A stretch of 64,000 nt of DNA from assembly GCF_000472545.1 (NCBI RefSeq), contig NZ_AWZV01000011.1:169750-233749 (forward strand), given 5' to 3'. The translations under genes were made by a program, and so were the position numbers. Shown here in pieces: positions 27,996 through 37,354 of the stretch (position 1 is its first letter; each line of letters starts with the position of its first letter). The DNA is from Burkholderia sp. WSM2232 (GTDB lineage Bacteria; Pseudomonadota; Gammaproteobacteria; Burkholderiales; Burkholderiaceae). The notes under the pieces are model-generated. The model did not search any database and had not been told where the DNA came from. It saw only the letters and a program-made list of their open reading frames with translations.

Positions 27996-28955
27996 ATGGC
28001 TACCGAACCGACCGACCGTTTTCCCGGTATCGGCGACGCTGAAAGCAGCGCGCAAAAGCGCCGCTCGCGCGGCAGCCGCGAACTGCATCCCGACGATCAG
28101 GTGGTAGTCGCGCACGGCATGCCGATGCGGTTCTGGCAGGACCTGTATCACCGCGCGCTGACCGTTCGCTGGCCGACGTTTTTCGTTTCGCTCGCCGTGC
28201 TGTTCGTGTTGCTCAACACGAGCTTTGCCGCGCTTTACATGCTCGGCGACGCATCCATTGCGAATCAGTATCCACCCGGTTTCGGCGGCGCTTTTTTCTT
28301 CAGTGTCGAAACGCTCGCCACCGTAGGTTATGGCGACATGCATCCGCAAACGGTCTACGCGCATTGGATCGCGACGCTCGAAATCTTCGTGGGGATGTCG
28401 GGCATTGCGCTCGCGACCGGCCTCATTTTCGCGCGCTTCTCGCGTCCGCATGCCAAGATCATGTTTGCGCGCCACGCGGTGATCCGGCCGCTCGACGGCC
28501 GCATGACGCTGATGGTGCGCGCGGCCAACGGCCGTCAGAACGTCATCGCCGAAGCGCACGCGCGCCTGCGCATGCTGCGTCGTGAAACGACCGCCGAAGG
28601 CTACACGTTGCGCCGTCTGCATGACCTGACACTCGTGCGCGATCAGCATCCGGTGTTCAAGCTGGGCTGGACTGTCATGCACGTGATAGACGAAGACAGT
28701 CCGCTCTTCGGCGAAACCGCGCAGACGCTGAAAGCGCACGATACTTCGCTCCTGCTCACGCTGGAAGGCGTCGACGAATCCACCTCGCAAACCATGCAGG
28801 CTCGCCACATGTGGCCGTGCGACCAGATCTTCTGGCACCACCGTTTCGTCGACATCATGAGCGAGCGGGACGGCGTGAGCCACATCGACTATGCGCACTT
28901 CCACGAGATCGTGCCGCTCGACGAAGCGCCGCTGACAACAGCGGTTCGCTCATGA
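27996..28955 (+). CDS. inward-rectifier potassium channel (KirBac1.1-like)
   Basis: A 319-residue inner-membrane channel. A slide helix and TM1 (WPTFFVSLAVLFVLLNTSFA) lead to the pore helix and the selectivity filter TVGYGD at about residues 109-114. TM2 (IATLEIFVGMSGIALATGLI) follows, then a cytoplasmic immunoglobulin-like domain (about 150-319) beginning FSRPHAKIMFA. The length and filter position agree with Burkholderia KirBac1.1. It conducts K+ and is gated by lipids and pH in the studied homologue. It is the last of three plus-strand genes with two small hypotheticals. Confidence 0.94.
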   Translation: MATEPTDRFPGIGDAESSAQKRRSRGSRELHPDDQVVVAHGMPMRFWQDLYHRALTVRWPTFFVSLAVLFVLLNTSFAALYMLGDASIANQYPPGFGGAFFFSVETLATVGYGDMHPQTVYAHWIATLEIFVGMSGIALATGLIFARFSRPHAKIMFARHAVIRPLDGRMTLMVRAANGRQNVIAEAHARLRMLRRETTAEGYTLRRLHDLTLVRDQHPVFKLGWTVMHVIDEDSPLFGETAQTLKAHDTSLLLTLEGVDESTSQTMQARHMWPCDQIFWHHRFVDIMSERDGVSHIDYAHFHEIVPLDEAPLTTAVRS

Positions 28956-29230
28956 AGGCTGCATAGGCGGTAAGCGGCGAGCGGCGAGCGGCCCCCACAG
29001 GCGCGCTCGACAGCGTCTGCCGGACACCAGGGCATACCCGTAAACAGCGTGGCCGTGGCATATCTATCTCAAAAGGACGTGAAAACGCGTCGCTCTTCGC
29101 GTCCATTCGCCCACGCCGCCGAAAACTAGAAAAAATCCACTCCAATCGGCGCTAAAAAATAGAGTCTCTTTCGCTGCGCGACCTTGGCGGTTCCTTCTCG
29201 CGCGCGAATGCAAATTACGGAGACTCACCC

Positions 29231-32200
29231 ATGACCGCTCGCCTGCCCATCGACGGCACGCCCGCTCTCGCCGACTACAAGCTGTCCGACAATCTCACCG
29301 CAACTCGGGGCCGCATCTTCCTGACCGGCACGCAGGCGCTGGTGCGCCTTGCGCTCATGCAGCGCGCGCTCGACAAGGCGCGCGGCATGAACACCGCCGG
29401 TTTCATCAGCGGCTATCGCGGCTCGCCGCTCGGCATGGTCGATCAGCAGTTGTGGAAGGCGAAGACGCTGCTTTCCGCGAGCGACATTCGCTTTCTGCCC
29501 GCGATCAACGAAGAACTCGGCGGTACGGCGGTGCTCGGCACGCAGCGCGTGGAAGCGGACCCCGAACGCACTGTCGAAGGCGTATTCGCGATGTGGTACG
29601 GCAAGGGCCCGGGCGTCGACCGCGCGGGCGACGCGCTCAAGCACGGCAATGCGTACGGTTCGTCGCCGCACGGCGGGGTGCTGGTGGTGGCCGGCGACGA
29701 TCATGGCTGCGTGTCCTCGTCGATGCCGCATCAGAGCGACTTCGCGATGATGGCCTGGCACATGCCGGTCGTGAATCCGTCGAATATCGCCGACATGCTC
29801 GAGTTCGGGCTGTACGGCTGGGCGCTGTCGCGCTTTTCGGGCGCGTGGGTGGGTTACAAGGCGATCTCCGAAACCGTCGAGTCCGGTTCGACCGTGGACC
29901 TCGACGCGCTGCACACCGAATGGACCGCGCCGCACGATTTCACCGCGCCGGCGGGCGGGCTGCACAACCGCTGGCCCGACCTGCCGAGCCTCACCATCGA
30001 ATCGCGGATGCACGCAAAGCTCGACGCGGTGCGCCACTTCGCGAAGACCAATAGCATCGACAAATGGATCGCGCCGAGTCCGCATGCGAACGTGGGTATC
30101 GTCACCTGCGGCAAGGCGCATCTCGATCTGATGGAAACGCTGCGCCGCCTCGATCTGACGGTCGCGGATCTCGACGCAGCGGGCGTGCGCATCTACAAGG
30201 TCGGCTTGTCGTTTCCGCTCGAAATGACGCGCATCGACACCTTTGTCGCGGGCCTGTCGGAAGTGCTCGTGATCGAGGAGAAAGGCCCGGTGATCGAACA
30301 GCAGATCAAGGACTATCTCTACAACCGCCCGCAAGACGCGCGGCCCGCGGTAATCGGCAAGCATGCGCAAGACGGCAGCATGCTGCTCTCGTCGCTCGGA
30401 GAACTGCGGCCTTCGCGCATTCTGCCGGTGTTCGCCGAATGGCTCGCAAAGCATAAGCCCGCGCTCGATCGCCGCGAACGCGTGGTCGATCTCGTCGCGC
30501 CGCAAATCCTTTCGAATGCCGCCGACAGCGTGAAGCGCACGCCGTACTTCTGCTCCGGCTGCCCGCACAACACGTCGACGAAAGTGCCTGAAGGGTCGAT
30601 TGCGCAGGCGGGCATTGGCTGTCACTTCATGGCTTCGTGGATGGAGCGCGACACGACCGGCCTCATCCAGATGGGCGGTGAAGGCGTGGACTGGGCTTCG
30701 CATTGGATGTTCACGAAAACGCGCCATGTGTTCCAGAACCTCGGCGACGGCACGTACTTCCATTCAGGCATTCTCGCGATCCGCCAGGCGGTGGCCGCGA
30801 AGGCAACGATCACCTATAAGATTCTCTATAACGATGCCGTCGCGATGACCGGCGGCCAGCCGGTGGACGGCAGCATCTCCGTGCCGCAGATCGCGCGTCA
30901 GGTGGAAGCGGAAGGCGTATCGCGCTTTGTCGTGGTCAGCGACGAGCCGGAAAAATACGACGGTCATCACGGTCTCTTTCCGAAGGGCACCACGTTCCAT
31001 CACCGCAGCGAACTAGACACGGTGCAACGCGAGTTGCGCGACACCGACGGCGTGACGGTGCTCATCTACGACCAGACCTGTGCAGCCGAAAAGCGGCGGC
31101 GCCGCAAGAAAGGCGAATTCCCCGATCCGGACAAGCGCATCTTCATCAACGAGGAAGTGTGCGAAGGCTGTGGCGATTGCGGCGTGCAGTCCAACTGTTT
31201 GTCGGTCGAGCCGGTTGAAACGGTGCTGGGAAGAAAGCGCCGCATCGACCAGTCGTCATGCAACAAGGACTACTCGTGCGTGAACGGCTTCTGCCCGAGC
31301 TTCGTGACGGTGGAAGGCGGCAAGCTGAAGAAAGCCGCGGGCGTCGCGTTCGACCCGCAGGCGCTGACTGAGCGCGTCAACGCATTGCAGCTGCCCGCGA
31401 CGCACCTCGACGCCGCGCCGTACGACATTCTGGTGACGGGTGTAGGCGGCACCGGCGTGGTGACGGTGGGCGCGTTGATCAGCATGGCCGCGCATCTGGA
31501 AGGCAAGAGCGCCTCGGTGCTCGACTTCATGGGCTTTGCGCAAAAGGGCGGCTCGGTGCTGTCGTTCGTGCGCTTCGCCGCACGGGACGAGTGGCTCAAC
31601 CAGGTTCGGATCGACACACAGCAAGCCGACGTGCTGCTCGCCTGCGACATGGTGGTCGGCGCGAGCGCCGATGCGTTGCAGACTGTACGTCACGGCCGCA
31701 CGCGCATTGTGGTCAACACGCATGCGATTCCGAACGCGACGTTCGTGACAAACCCGGACGCGACGCTGCACGCGGACGCGCTGATCGACAAGATGCGGCA
31801 CGCCGCGGGCGCTGAGCGTCTGTCGACCTGCGACGCCCAGGCGCTCGCCACGCGTTTTCTCGGCGACACGATCGGCGCCAACATCCTGATGTTGGGTTTC
31901 GCGTGGCAGCTCGGTCTCGTGCCGGTGTCGTTCGGCGCGCTGATGCGCGCAATCGAACTGAACAACGTCGCAGTGCAGATGAACCAACTGGCGTTCTCGA
32001 TTGGCCGCCTTGCGGCCGCAGATCCTGCGGCGCTCGAATCGCTGTGGCAGGCGCGGCATGCGGCGAAAGAGAGCGTGCATGTCGATACGCTCGATGAGTT
32101 GATCGCGCATCGCGAAGGCCGTCTGCAAACCTACGGCGGCGCGCAATATGTGAAGCGTTATCGTGCGCTGGTCGAGGCGGCGCGCCGCGCCGAACATGCC

Positions 32201-32818
32201 GTCGATGCCCGCAGCGAACGCGTGACGCGGGCGGTGGCCACGACGTTCTATCGTCTGCTCGCGGTAAAGGACGAATACGAAGTGGCGCGCCTGCATACGG
32301 ATACGGCGTTCCGCGAAGCACTCGAGGCGCAGTTCGAAGGCGTGGCCGGCAAAGACTTCGGCATCAAATTCAATCTCGCACCGCCGACGCTTGCGCGCGC
32401 GCATGACGGTGCGCGTCCGGCCAAGAAAACCTTCGGTCAATGGATGTGGCCGGTGCTCGGCGGACTCGCGAAAGTGCGCGGGCTGCGTGGCACCCTGCTC
32501 GATCCGTTCGGCCGCACGCTGGAGCGCAAGATGGAGCGCGAACTCGCCGGCGACTATGAGGCCACGTTGCAGCGCGCGCTCGCGAAGCTGGACGCCGGCA
32601 ATCTGGAAGACGTCGCGAAGCTCGCCGATCTGCATGCCCGCGTGCGCGGCTATGGTCATGTGAAGCTCGCGAATCTCGCGGCTGTGAAGCGCAGCGAGCG
32701 CGATCTCGCCGCACGGCTCGGAATCGAAGCGGCGACGGGGGTATCGGTGAAGAAGTCGCTGGAAGAAGTGAAAGGCGCGGGGCAGTTGCGCGGTATTCCG
32801 GTGGTGGTGGCAAAGTAA
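29231..32818 (+). CDS. indolepyruvate:ferredoxin oxidoreductase, fused alpha-beta chain
   Basis: An 1195-residue single-chain 2-oxoacid:ferredoxin oxidoreductase. Residues about 25-600 carry the pyrimidine- and TPP-binding domains (FISGYRGSPLGMVDQQLW; GIGCHFMASWMERDTTGL; the TPP segment MGGEGVDW). A ferredoxin-like [4Fe-4S] segment lies near 640-690 (C644 in CEGCGDCGVQSNC and a later CNKDYSCVNGFC). The gamma-type domain follows from about 725 (DILVTGVGGTGVVTVGALI). It oxidatively decarboxylates arylpyruvates from aromatic amino acids to arylacetyl-CoA, reducing ferredoxin. Unlike archaeal IorA/IorB it is fused, as in other Burkholderiales. No ferredoxin or regulator gene is adjacent. Confidence 0.93.
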   Translation: MTARLPIDGTPALADYKLSDNLTATRGRIFLTGTQALVRLALMQRALDKARGMNTAGFISGYRGSPLGMVDQQLWKAKTLLSASDIRFLPAINEELGGTAVLGTQRVEADPERTVEGVFAMWYGKGPGVDRAGDALKHGNAYGSSPHGGVLVVAGDDHGCVSSSMPHQSDFAMMAWHMPVVNPSNIADMLEFGLYGWALSRFSGAWVGYKAISETVESGSTVDLDALHTEWTAPHDFTAPAGGLHNRWPDLPSLTIESRMHAKLDAVRHFAKTNSIDKWIAPSPHANVGIVTCGKAHLDLMETLRRLDLTVADLDAAGVRIYKVGLSFPLEMTRIDTFVAGLSEVLVIEEKGPVIEQQIKDYLYNRPQDARPAVIGKHAQDGSMLLSSLGELRPSRILPVFAEWLAKHKPALDRRERVVDLVAPQILSNAADSVKRTPYFCSGCPHNTSTKVPEGSIAQAGIGCHFMASWMERDTTGLIQMGGEGVDWASHWMFTKTRHVFQNLGDGTYFHSGILAIRQAVAAKATITYKILYNDAVAMTGGQPVDGSISVPQIARQVEAEGVSRFVVVSDEPEKYDGHHGLFPKGTTFHHRSELDTVQRELRDTDGVTVLIYDQTCAAEKRRRRKKGEFPDPDKRIFINEEVCEGCGDCGVQSNCLSVEPVETVLGRKRRIDQSSCNKDYSCVNGFCPSFVTVEGGKLKKAAGVAFDPQALTERVNALQLPATHLDAAPYDILVTGVGGTGVVTVGALISMAAHLEGKSASVLDFMGFAQKGGSVLSFVRFAARDEWLNQVRIDTQQADVLLACDMVVGASADALQTVRHGRTRIVVNTHAIPNATFVTNPDATLHADALIDKMRHAAGAERLSTCDAQALATRFLGDTIGANILMLGFAWQLGLVPVSFGALMRAIELNNVAVQMNQLAFSIGRLAAADPAALESLWQARHAAKESVHVDTLDELIAHREGRLQTYGGAQYVKRYRALVEAARRAEHAVDARSERVTRAVATTFYRLLAVKDEYEVARLHTDTAFREALEAQFEGVAGKDFGIKFNLAPPTLARAHDGARPAKKTFGQWMWPVLGGLAKVRGLRGTLLDPFGRTLERKMERELAGDYEATLQRALAKLDAGNLEDVAKLADLHARVRGYGHVKLANLAAVKRSERDLAARLGIEAATGVSVKKSLEEVKGAGQLRGIPVVVAK

Positions 32819-33131
32819 GCGCGGGTTGTGGGTGGGATGCGCGGCTTGCGGCTTGCGTCTCGCGTCTCACGGCGTGCGACGTGCGGCGTACGTGTTGCGG
32901 CGTACGGCGCACGGCCTACGTCTCGCGGCGTGCGTCTCGCGTTTCCCGCGTGCGTCTTGCGGCATACGTCTCGCCTGTTCCTGCGTGCGTGGCGCGCGAC
33001 GCGTGCTGAGTGCTGAGTGCTGCGTGCTGAGTGCTGCGTGCTGAGTGCCGCGCAGCGCGTGACCGCGCCCCGAACAAAGCCGCTTCGTGCGTCAACACAA
33101 GGCGGCTTGTTGTTCGCCCACGCCTCCGCGT
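32819..33131. other. gene-free stretch of low-complexity repeats
   Basis: Between the oxidoreductase stop and the cutC stop. The first part (about 32828-32990) is a degenerate array of GCGTCTCGCG / GCGGCGTACG words. The second part is the heptamer array at 33001-33049. Frames reading through are rich in Arg, Ala and Cys and are not believable proteins. Confidence 0.6.
33001..33049. repeat. 7-bp tandem array, seven units
   Basis: Seven exact-length heptamers of the form G(A/C)GTGCT, from 33001 to 33049, the last ending in C. Confidence 0.93.
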
Positions 33132-33848
33132 CTATTGCGCCCGCGGAATGCCCGATTGTTCGTCCAGCAACGCCCTCACGCGTGCGAGCTTGTCCATGTC
33201 GATGGGCGCGAGGCCGTTGCCGCCCACACGCACGCCCGATCCGAAATGCACGGCCTCGACCTGGGTCCGGCTCACGAAGCCTGCCACCGCATCGACTGTC
33301 AGACCCGCGCCCGCCAGCACCGTGCAATGCGAGCCCGACGCGTGGCGCACCAGTTCGCGAATCGTCGCTTCTGCATCCAGCACCGAAGCCCTCGCGCCCG
33401 AGGTCAGCACATTCGTCACCGCATTGAAACCGAGCAGCACGTCCAGCGCTTTGCGCTGATCACGCACTTCGTCGAACGCGCGATGGAAGGTCACGGCAAG
33501 ACCATCTGCCGCGTCGATCGCGCGCGCGAGCTGATCGCGCTCTATCCCGCCGTCGGCGTTGAGCGTGCCGATCACCACGCCGTTCGCTCCGGCGGCCTTG
33601 ACGGCCCGTATGTCGCGCACCATGACGGCGTGATCGTCAGCATCGTAGACGAACGAACGGCTGTGAGGACGCACAATCACATTCACAGGAATGCTGACCG
33701 CCTCGACCACGGCTTCGATCAGGCCGATGCTTGGTGTGAGACCGCCCTCGCCCATCGCGGTGACGAGCTCAAGACGGTCGGCGCCCGCCTGCGCGGCGAG
33801 CCGCGCGTCAGCAACAGTGGTGGCAATGACTTCGAGCAGAACGGGCAT
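33132..33848 (-). CDS. cutC: CutC family protein
   Basis: A 238-residue TIM-barrel protein of the CutC family, named for copper homeostasis although its biochemical role is unsettled. Matching segments are LLEVIATTVADARLAAQAGADRLEL (first part), GEGGLTPSIGLI, VIVRPHSRSFVYDADD and FHRAFDEVRDQRKALD, plus LTSGARASVLDAE. The ATG at 33848 follows the EAL gene stop by only 35 nt on the same strand, with a weak 6-bp hairpin (GTCGTT/AACGAC) between them, so the two may be co-transcribed. Confidence 0.9.
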   Translation of the reverse strand: MPVLLEVIATTVADARLAAQAGADRLELVTAMGEGGLTPSIGLIEAVVEAVSIPVNVIVRPHSRSFVYDADDHAVMVRDIRAVKAAGANGVVIGTLNADGGIERDQLARAIDAADGLAVTFHRAFDEVRDQRKALDVLLGFNAVTNVLTSGARASVLDAEATIRELVRHASGSHCTVLAGAGLTVDAVAGFVSRTQVEAVHFGSGVRVGGNGLAPIDMDKLARVRALLDEQSGIPRAQ

Positions 33849-33883
33849 GAGCGCAACAGGGTGTCGTTAAAAACGACATGATC

Positions 33884-35161
33884 TCAGATACGCTCGTCGT
33901 CCAGCCAGTCTATGTCGCCGCACAGCACGCACGTCTTCTCGCCGACGCGCGTGGCGACCGACAACGTCACGCACGGCAGCGCCTCGTTGATCGACAGATA
34001 CGGGCGCGTCACGTGCACGCGCTCGGGCGCGTTGATTGCATCGCGAAAGTACGGGCGGCGCAGCCAGTTCGCGCCTTGCGCGTCCGCAAGCGGCAAGAAG
34101 CGTGTTTCGTGCGCCGCGCGGTCGGCGCGCAGCACGACGTTGCGGCCTGCCTGCCGCCCTTTCGAATCGAGCAGAAAGCAGCGCGCGGCGTGGTCGAGCG
34201 CGAGAAAATTCCAGCAGACTTCGTCGAGCGGCTCGCCCGCAGCGAGCCTCTCGGCCGCGCGTTCAAAGGCGCGCAGATACGGCGCGAGGCGGCTTGCGTT
34301 GCGGCGCTCCCGCGCTTCGGTCTGGTCGCGATACCGCTCGGTGAGCTCGCCGATGCAGGTGGCGGCATGAGTCGCATCGGCCGCGCCAGGACTCGGGCGG
34401 CCAAAGAAAAAGCCCTGCACGAAGTCGGCGTTGCAGGCGAGCGCCATCTGCGCTTCATGCTCGGTTTCCACGCCTTCTATCAGCACCAGCTTGCCCGCCT
34501 CGTGCAGCAATGCGACGAGGCCCGGCAGGATCGTCGCCATGTCGGCGCGATGCGCGGCGTGCGACAGCATGATGCGGTCGAGCTTGACGATATCCGGATT
34601 CAGTTGCCAGATGCGCTCGACGTTCGAATGTCCGGCGCCGAAGTCGTCGAGCGCGATCAGGAAGCCGCGCTCGCGGAATTGACGCACGGCATCCGCGAGA
34701 CGCTCGAGGTCTTCGGCGCGCTGCTCGAGCACCTCCAGCACGATACGCCGTGGCGGCAAGCCGAGGCGCTTGAGCGTGGCGAGCAACGCAGCGGACAGAT
34801 ACGGATCGGTAAGCGCGCCCGGATGCACGTTGAGAAACAGCCACTCGCGCTCAGCGCCGAGCACCTTGAAGTTTTCCAGATGCAGCGTCTGCGCGAGCCG
34901 GTCCAGGTGCAGGACGTCGCCCACGCGCGCCGCCTCGCCGAACACGTCGAGCGGCGAGACCGGCCGGTCGAGCATGTCGTGCGCGCGCAGCAGGCCTTCA
35001 TAACCGACCGCCCGCATATGCGACAGGCTGAAGATGGGTTGGAATACGCTCGTCAGCGTCAGCTCGCCGTGCTGCACCGAAAAACGTTCGAGACCCGACG
35101 TCATTTCGACGTCGAAGCCGTGAGGCGCGGTGGCCGTTCTTTCCTGTTGCGCAATCGTCAT
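33884..35161 (-). CDS. EAL-domain cyclic-di-GMP phosphodiesterase with C-terminal sensory domain
   Basis: A 425-residue cytosolic protein. The EAL domain (about 30-270) has GYEGLLRA (EGL in place of EAL), FLNVHPG, EVLEQ, LDDFGAGHSN, IVKLDRIM, IEGVETE and VQGFFFGRP, so the catalytic metal ligands look intact. The C-terminal part (about 280-425) resembles the PAS/cache-like YkuI_C domain: RCFLLDSKGRQAGRNVV, then a RPYLSINEALPCVTLS strand region. It degrades c-di-GMP and is probably tuned by a small ligand at the C-terminal domain. It lies just upstream of cutC. Confidence 0.9.
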   Translation of the reverse strand: MTIAQQERTATAPHGFDVEMTSGLERFSVQHGELTLTSVFQPIFSLSHMRAVGYEGLLRAHDMLDRPVSPLDVFGEAARVGDVLHLDRLAQTLHLENFKVLGAEREWLFLNVHPGALTDPYLSAALLATLKRLGLPPRRIVLEVLEQRAEDLERLADAVRQFRERGFLIALDDFGAGHSNVERIWQLNPDIVKLDRIMLSHAAHRADMATILPGLVALLHEAGKLVLIEGVETEHEAQMALACNADFVQGFFFGRPSPGAADATHAATCIGELTERYRDQTEARERRNASRLAPYLRAFERAAERLAAGEPLDEVCWNFLALDHAARCFLLDSKGRQAGRNVVLRADRAAHETRFLPLADAQGANWLRRPYFRDAINAPERVHVTRPYLSINEALPCVTLSVATRVGEKTCVLCGDIDWLDDERI

Positions 35162-35637
35162 GCAATCCTCTCACGCGAGAGCCGGGCCGGTCCGGACGCG
35201 GATGCGAACGGCCCACGGTGCCAATGCTCCAAAATGTGCGTCATCGGTATCGCTTAAGCAAGCTCCATGCGCACGCTTGCGCACATAGCGATGTGACTCG
35301 CGTGAAAGAGTGCACCGGCGATACGGCCTGTGCGCCACCGGGGGGCGCGTGCGCACCGTGTGGGTGCAGCGAGCGCCGCCGCTTCCGCCGCTCGCTCACA
35401 CGCGGCCCGAGCGGCGGCTTTACTGCACGCCGCGCGATCCCAAGCTAAACTCGCGGTCTGCACTGCGGGCATCAGTTGCATCAGTTGCCTGCGCGCTTTA
35501 TTTGCAGCTTCGCCGCCCGGCTTCGCCTTCGTTATTCATGTTTCGGGCTACTCGCGCCGGAGCGCGTCACACCCCGCTCCGTTCTGCCCGGCGCAATCCT
35601 GGGCGCATCGTCGCCATCCGCAAGAAGTCCTGTACCG
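35162..35637. other. gene-free stretch between divergent genes
   Basis: No gene seen. The antiporter frame stays open upstream of its start, but that stretch is Arg/Ser-rich and unlike a protein. GC-rich partial inverted repeats (GCCGCTC / GAGCGGC around 35388-35415) and a short direct repeat GCATCAGTT x2 near 35470 are the only structure I see. Promoters for both genes must lie here. Confidence 0.45.
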
Positions 35638-37287
35638 ATGGAAATCGTCTTTACCGTATTGATCCTCATGCTTGCCGTGGCGGCCTCCGGGGTCGTGACG
35701 CGCTTGCTGCCCCTGCCCTTGCCGCTGGTGCAGATCGCCATGGGCGCGATGCTCGCATGGCCGAGGCTCGGCCTGCATGTCACGTTCGATCCGGAAATCT
35801 TCATGTTGCTGTTCATTCCGCCGCTGCTCTTTGCCGACGGATGGCGCATCCCGAAACGCGAATTTTTCATGGCGCGGCGCTCGATCCTGATGCTCGCGCT
35901 CGGACTCGTGTTCATGACGGTGCTCGCTGTCGGGTACTTCGTGCACGCGCTCGTGCCCTCCATGCCGCTGCCGGTCGCGTTCGCCCTCGCCGCCGTGTTG
36001 TCGCCGACCGATGCGGTCGCGCTCTCCGGCATCGCCGGCAAGGGCAAGGTGCCGGGCAGGCTGATGCACATTCTGGAAGGCGAGGCGTTGATGAACGACG
36101 CCTCGGGCCTCGTCGCGCTCAAGTTCGCAATTGCCGCCGCAATGACCGGCGTGTTTTCACTGCGCGACGCCTCGATCAGCTTCGTGATCATTGCGGCCGG
36201 CGGCCTGGCAACGGGCGCGGCGGTAAGCTGGCTGTTCAGCTTCGTGTCGGTGCGCTTTCTCAATCTTGCCGAAGAAGGCGACCCTGCGCCCGGCGTCGTC
36301 ATGACATTGCTGATTCCGTTCGCCGCCTACCTGATTGCCGAGCGCTTTGAACTCTCGGGAATTCTCGCGGCAGTCGCGGCCGGCATGATGATGAACTACA
36401 CGACACTCGCGACATCCGGACCCGTCGCGTCGCGCCTGCGGGCAAGCAGTACGTGGATGATGATCGAGTTCGTCTTCAACGGCATGGTGTTCATTCTGCT
36501 GGGCTTGCAGTTCCCGCACATTCTTGGCCGCGCGCTGCTCGAGGCGCACCACACTAGCGACGCGCAAGTGGGGCGGCTGATCGGCTACATCGCGGCCGTC
36601 GGGGCGGCGCTCTATGCGCTGCGCTTCGTGTGGGTCTGGCTGCTGCGCTGGTTTGCAAGCCGCGGCGCGGTGCGGCATGGCGTCGTGAATGCCGTGCCCG
36701 GCCTGCGCACCGTGGCGGTGACAACCGTTGCGGGCGTGCGCGGTGCAGTGACGCTCGCGGGCGTGTTGTCGCTACCCGAAACCTTGCCCGGCGGCGCGGA
36801 ATTGCCTGGGCGCGATCTCGCGATCTTCATTGCGTCCGGCGTGATTCTGCTCTCGCTCGTGATAGGCGTGATCGCACTGCCGTTGCTGTTGCGCGGATGG
36901 CGCCGCGGCAAGGACCCGCACGCGGCGGAAGAAGCGCTGGCACGCACAATGGCGGCCCAGGCGGCGATCCGCGCGGTGGACGACGTGCACGACAAGGCGT
37001 GCGCGAATCTTGACGAATCCGCCTCGGCGTACGCGGCCGACGTCACCGCCCGAGTCATGGACATTTATCGCCGCCGGCTGACGGCGCTTGGCGAAGAGCA
37101 GGAGCCGCGCGAGATGGCGCGGCGCGCCGAGGCACTGGAATTTCGCATGAAGCTTTCCGCGATGCGCGCTGAGCGTCAGGTACTGCTCAGGCTGCGCAGC
37201 AGTGGGGCCATCAACGACGAGACGTTCAACAAGCTCATGAACGAAGTGGATCTGTCGGAGTCGGCGCTGACCGCGCGCAGAAAGTGA
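35638..37287 (+). CDS. CPA1-family Na+/H+ antiporter
   Basis: A 549-residue inner-membrane antiporter with about twelve hydrophobic segments (about 1-420) and a soluble helical C-terminal tail (about 430-549). LSPTDAVALSGIAGKGKVPG and ILEGEALMNDASGLVALKFA contain the ND pair used for cation binding in electroneutral CPA1 exchangers. GAVTLAGVLSLPETLPGG is the conserved segment with the structural Arg before it. It exports Na+ (or K+) in exchange for protons. The start MEIVFTVLILML at 35638 is chosen because the membrane domain begins there. Confidence 0.9.
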   Translation: MEIVFTVLILMLAVAASGVVTRLLPLPLPLVQIAMGAMLAWPRLGLHVTFDPEIFMLLFIPPLLFADGWRIPKREFFMARRSILMLALGLVFMTVLAVGYFVHALVPSMPLPVAFALAAVLSPTDAVALSGIAGKGKVPGRLMHILEGEALMNDASGLVALKFAIAAAMTGVFSLRDASISFVIIAAGGLATGAAVSWLFSFVSVRFLNLAEEGDPAPGVVMTLLIPFAAYLIAERFELSGILAAVAAGMMMNYTTLATSGPVASRLRASSTWMMIEFVFNGMVFILLGLQFPHILGRALLEAHHTSDAQVGRLIGYIAAVGAALYALRFVWVWLLRWFASRGAVRHGVVNAVPGLRTVAVTTVAGVRGAVTLAGVLSLPETLPGGAELPGRDLAIFIASGVILLSLVIGVIALPLLLRGWRRGKDPHAAEEALARTMAAQAAIRAVDDVHDKACANLDESASAYAADVTARVMDIYRRRLTALGEEQEPREMARRAEALEFRMKLSAMRAERQVLLRLRSSGAINDETFNKLMNEVDLSESALTARRK

Positions 37288-37354
37288 CGCTGGGTTCAAA
37301 CGCGCTGGCGGTGACGACGCTGTTCTGCAACGCGCGCCGCCGCCGCGCAAAGGT

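Noticed and set aside
31256..32659. Long minus-strand open frame inside the indolepyruvate oxidoreductase gene
   Set aside because: His/Arg-rich shadow of the high-GC gene on the other strand; no domain is recognisable. The same holds for minus-strand 5306-7021 and plus-strand 40301-41380.
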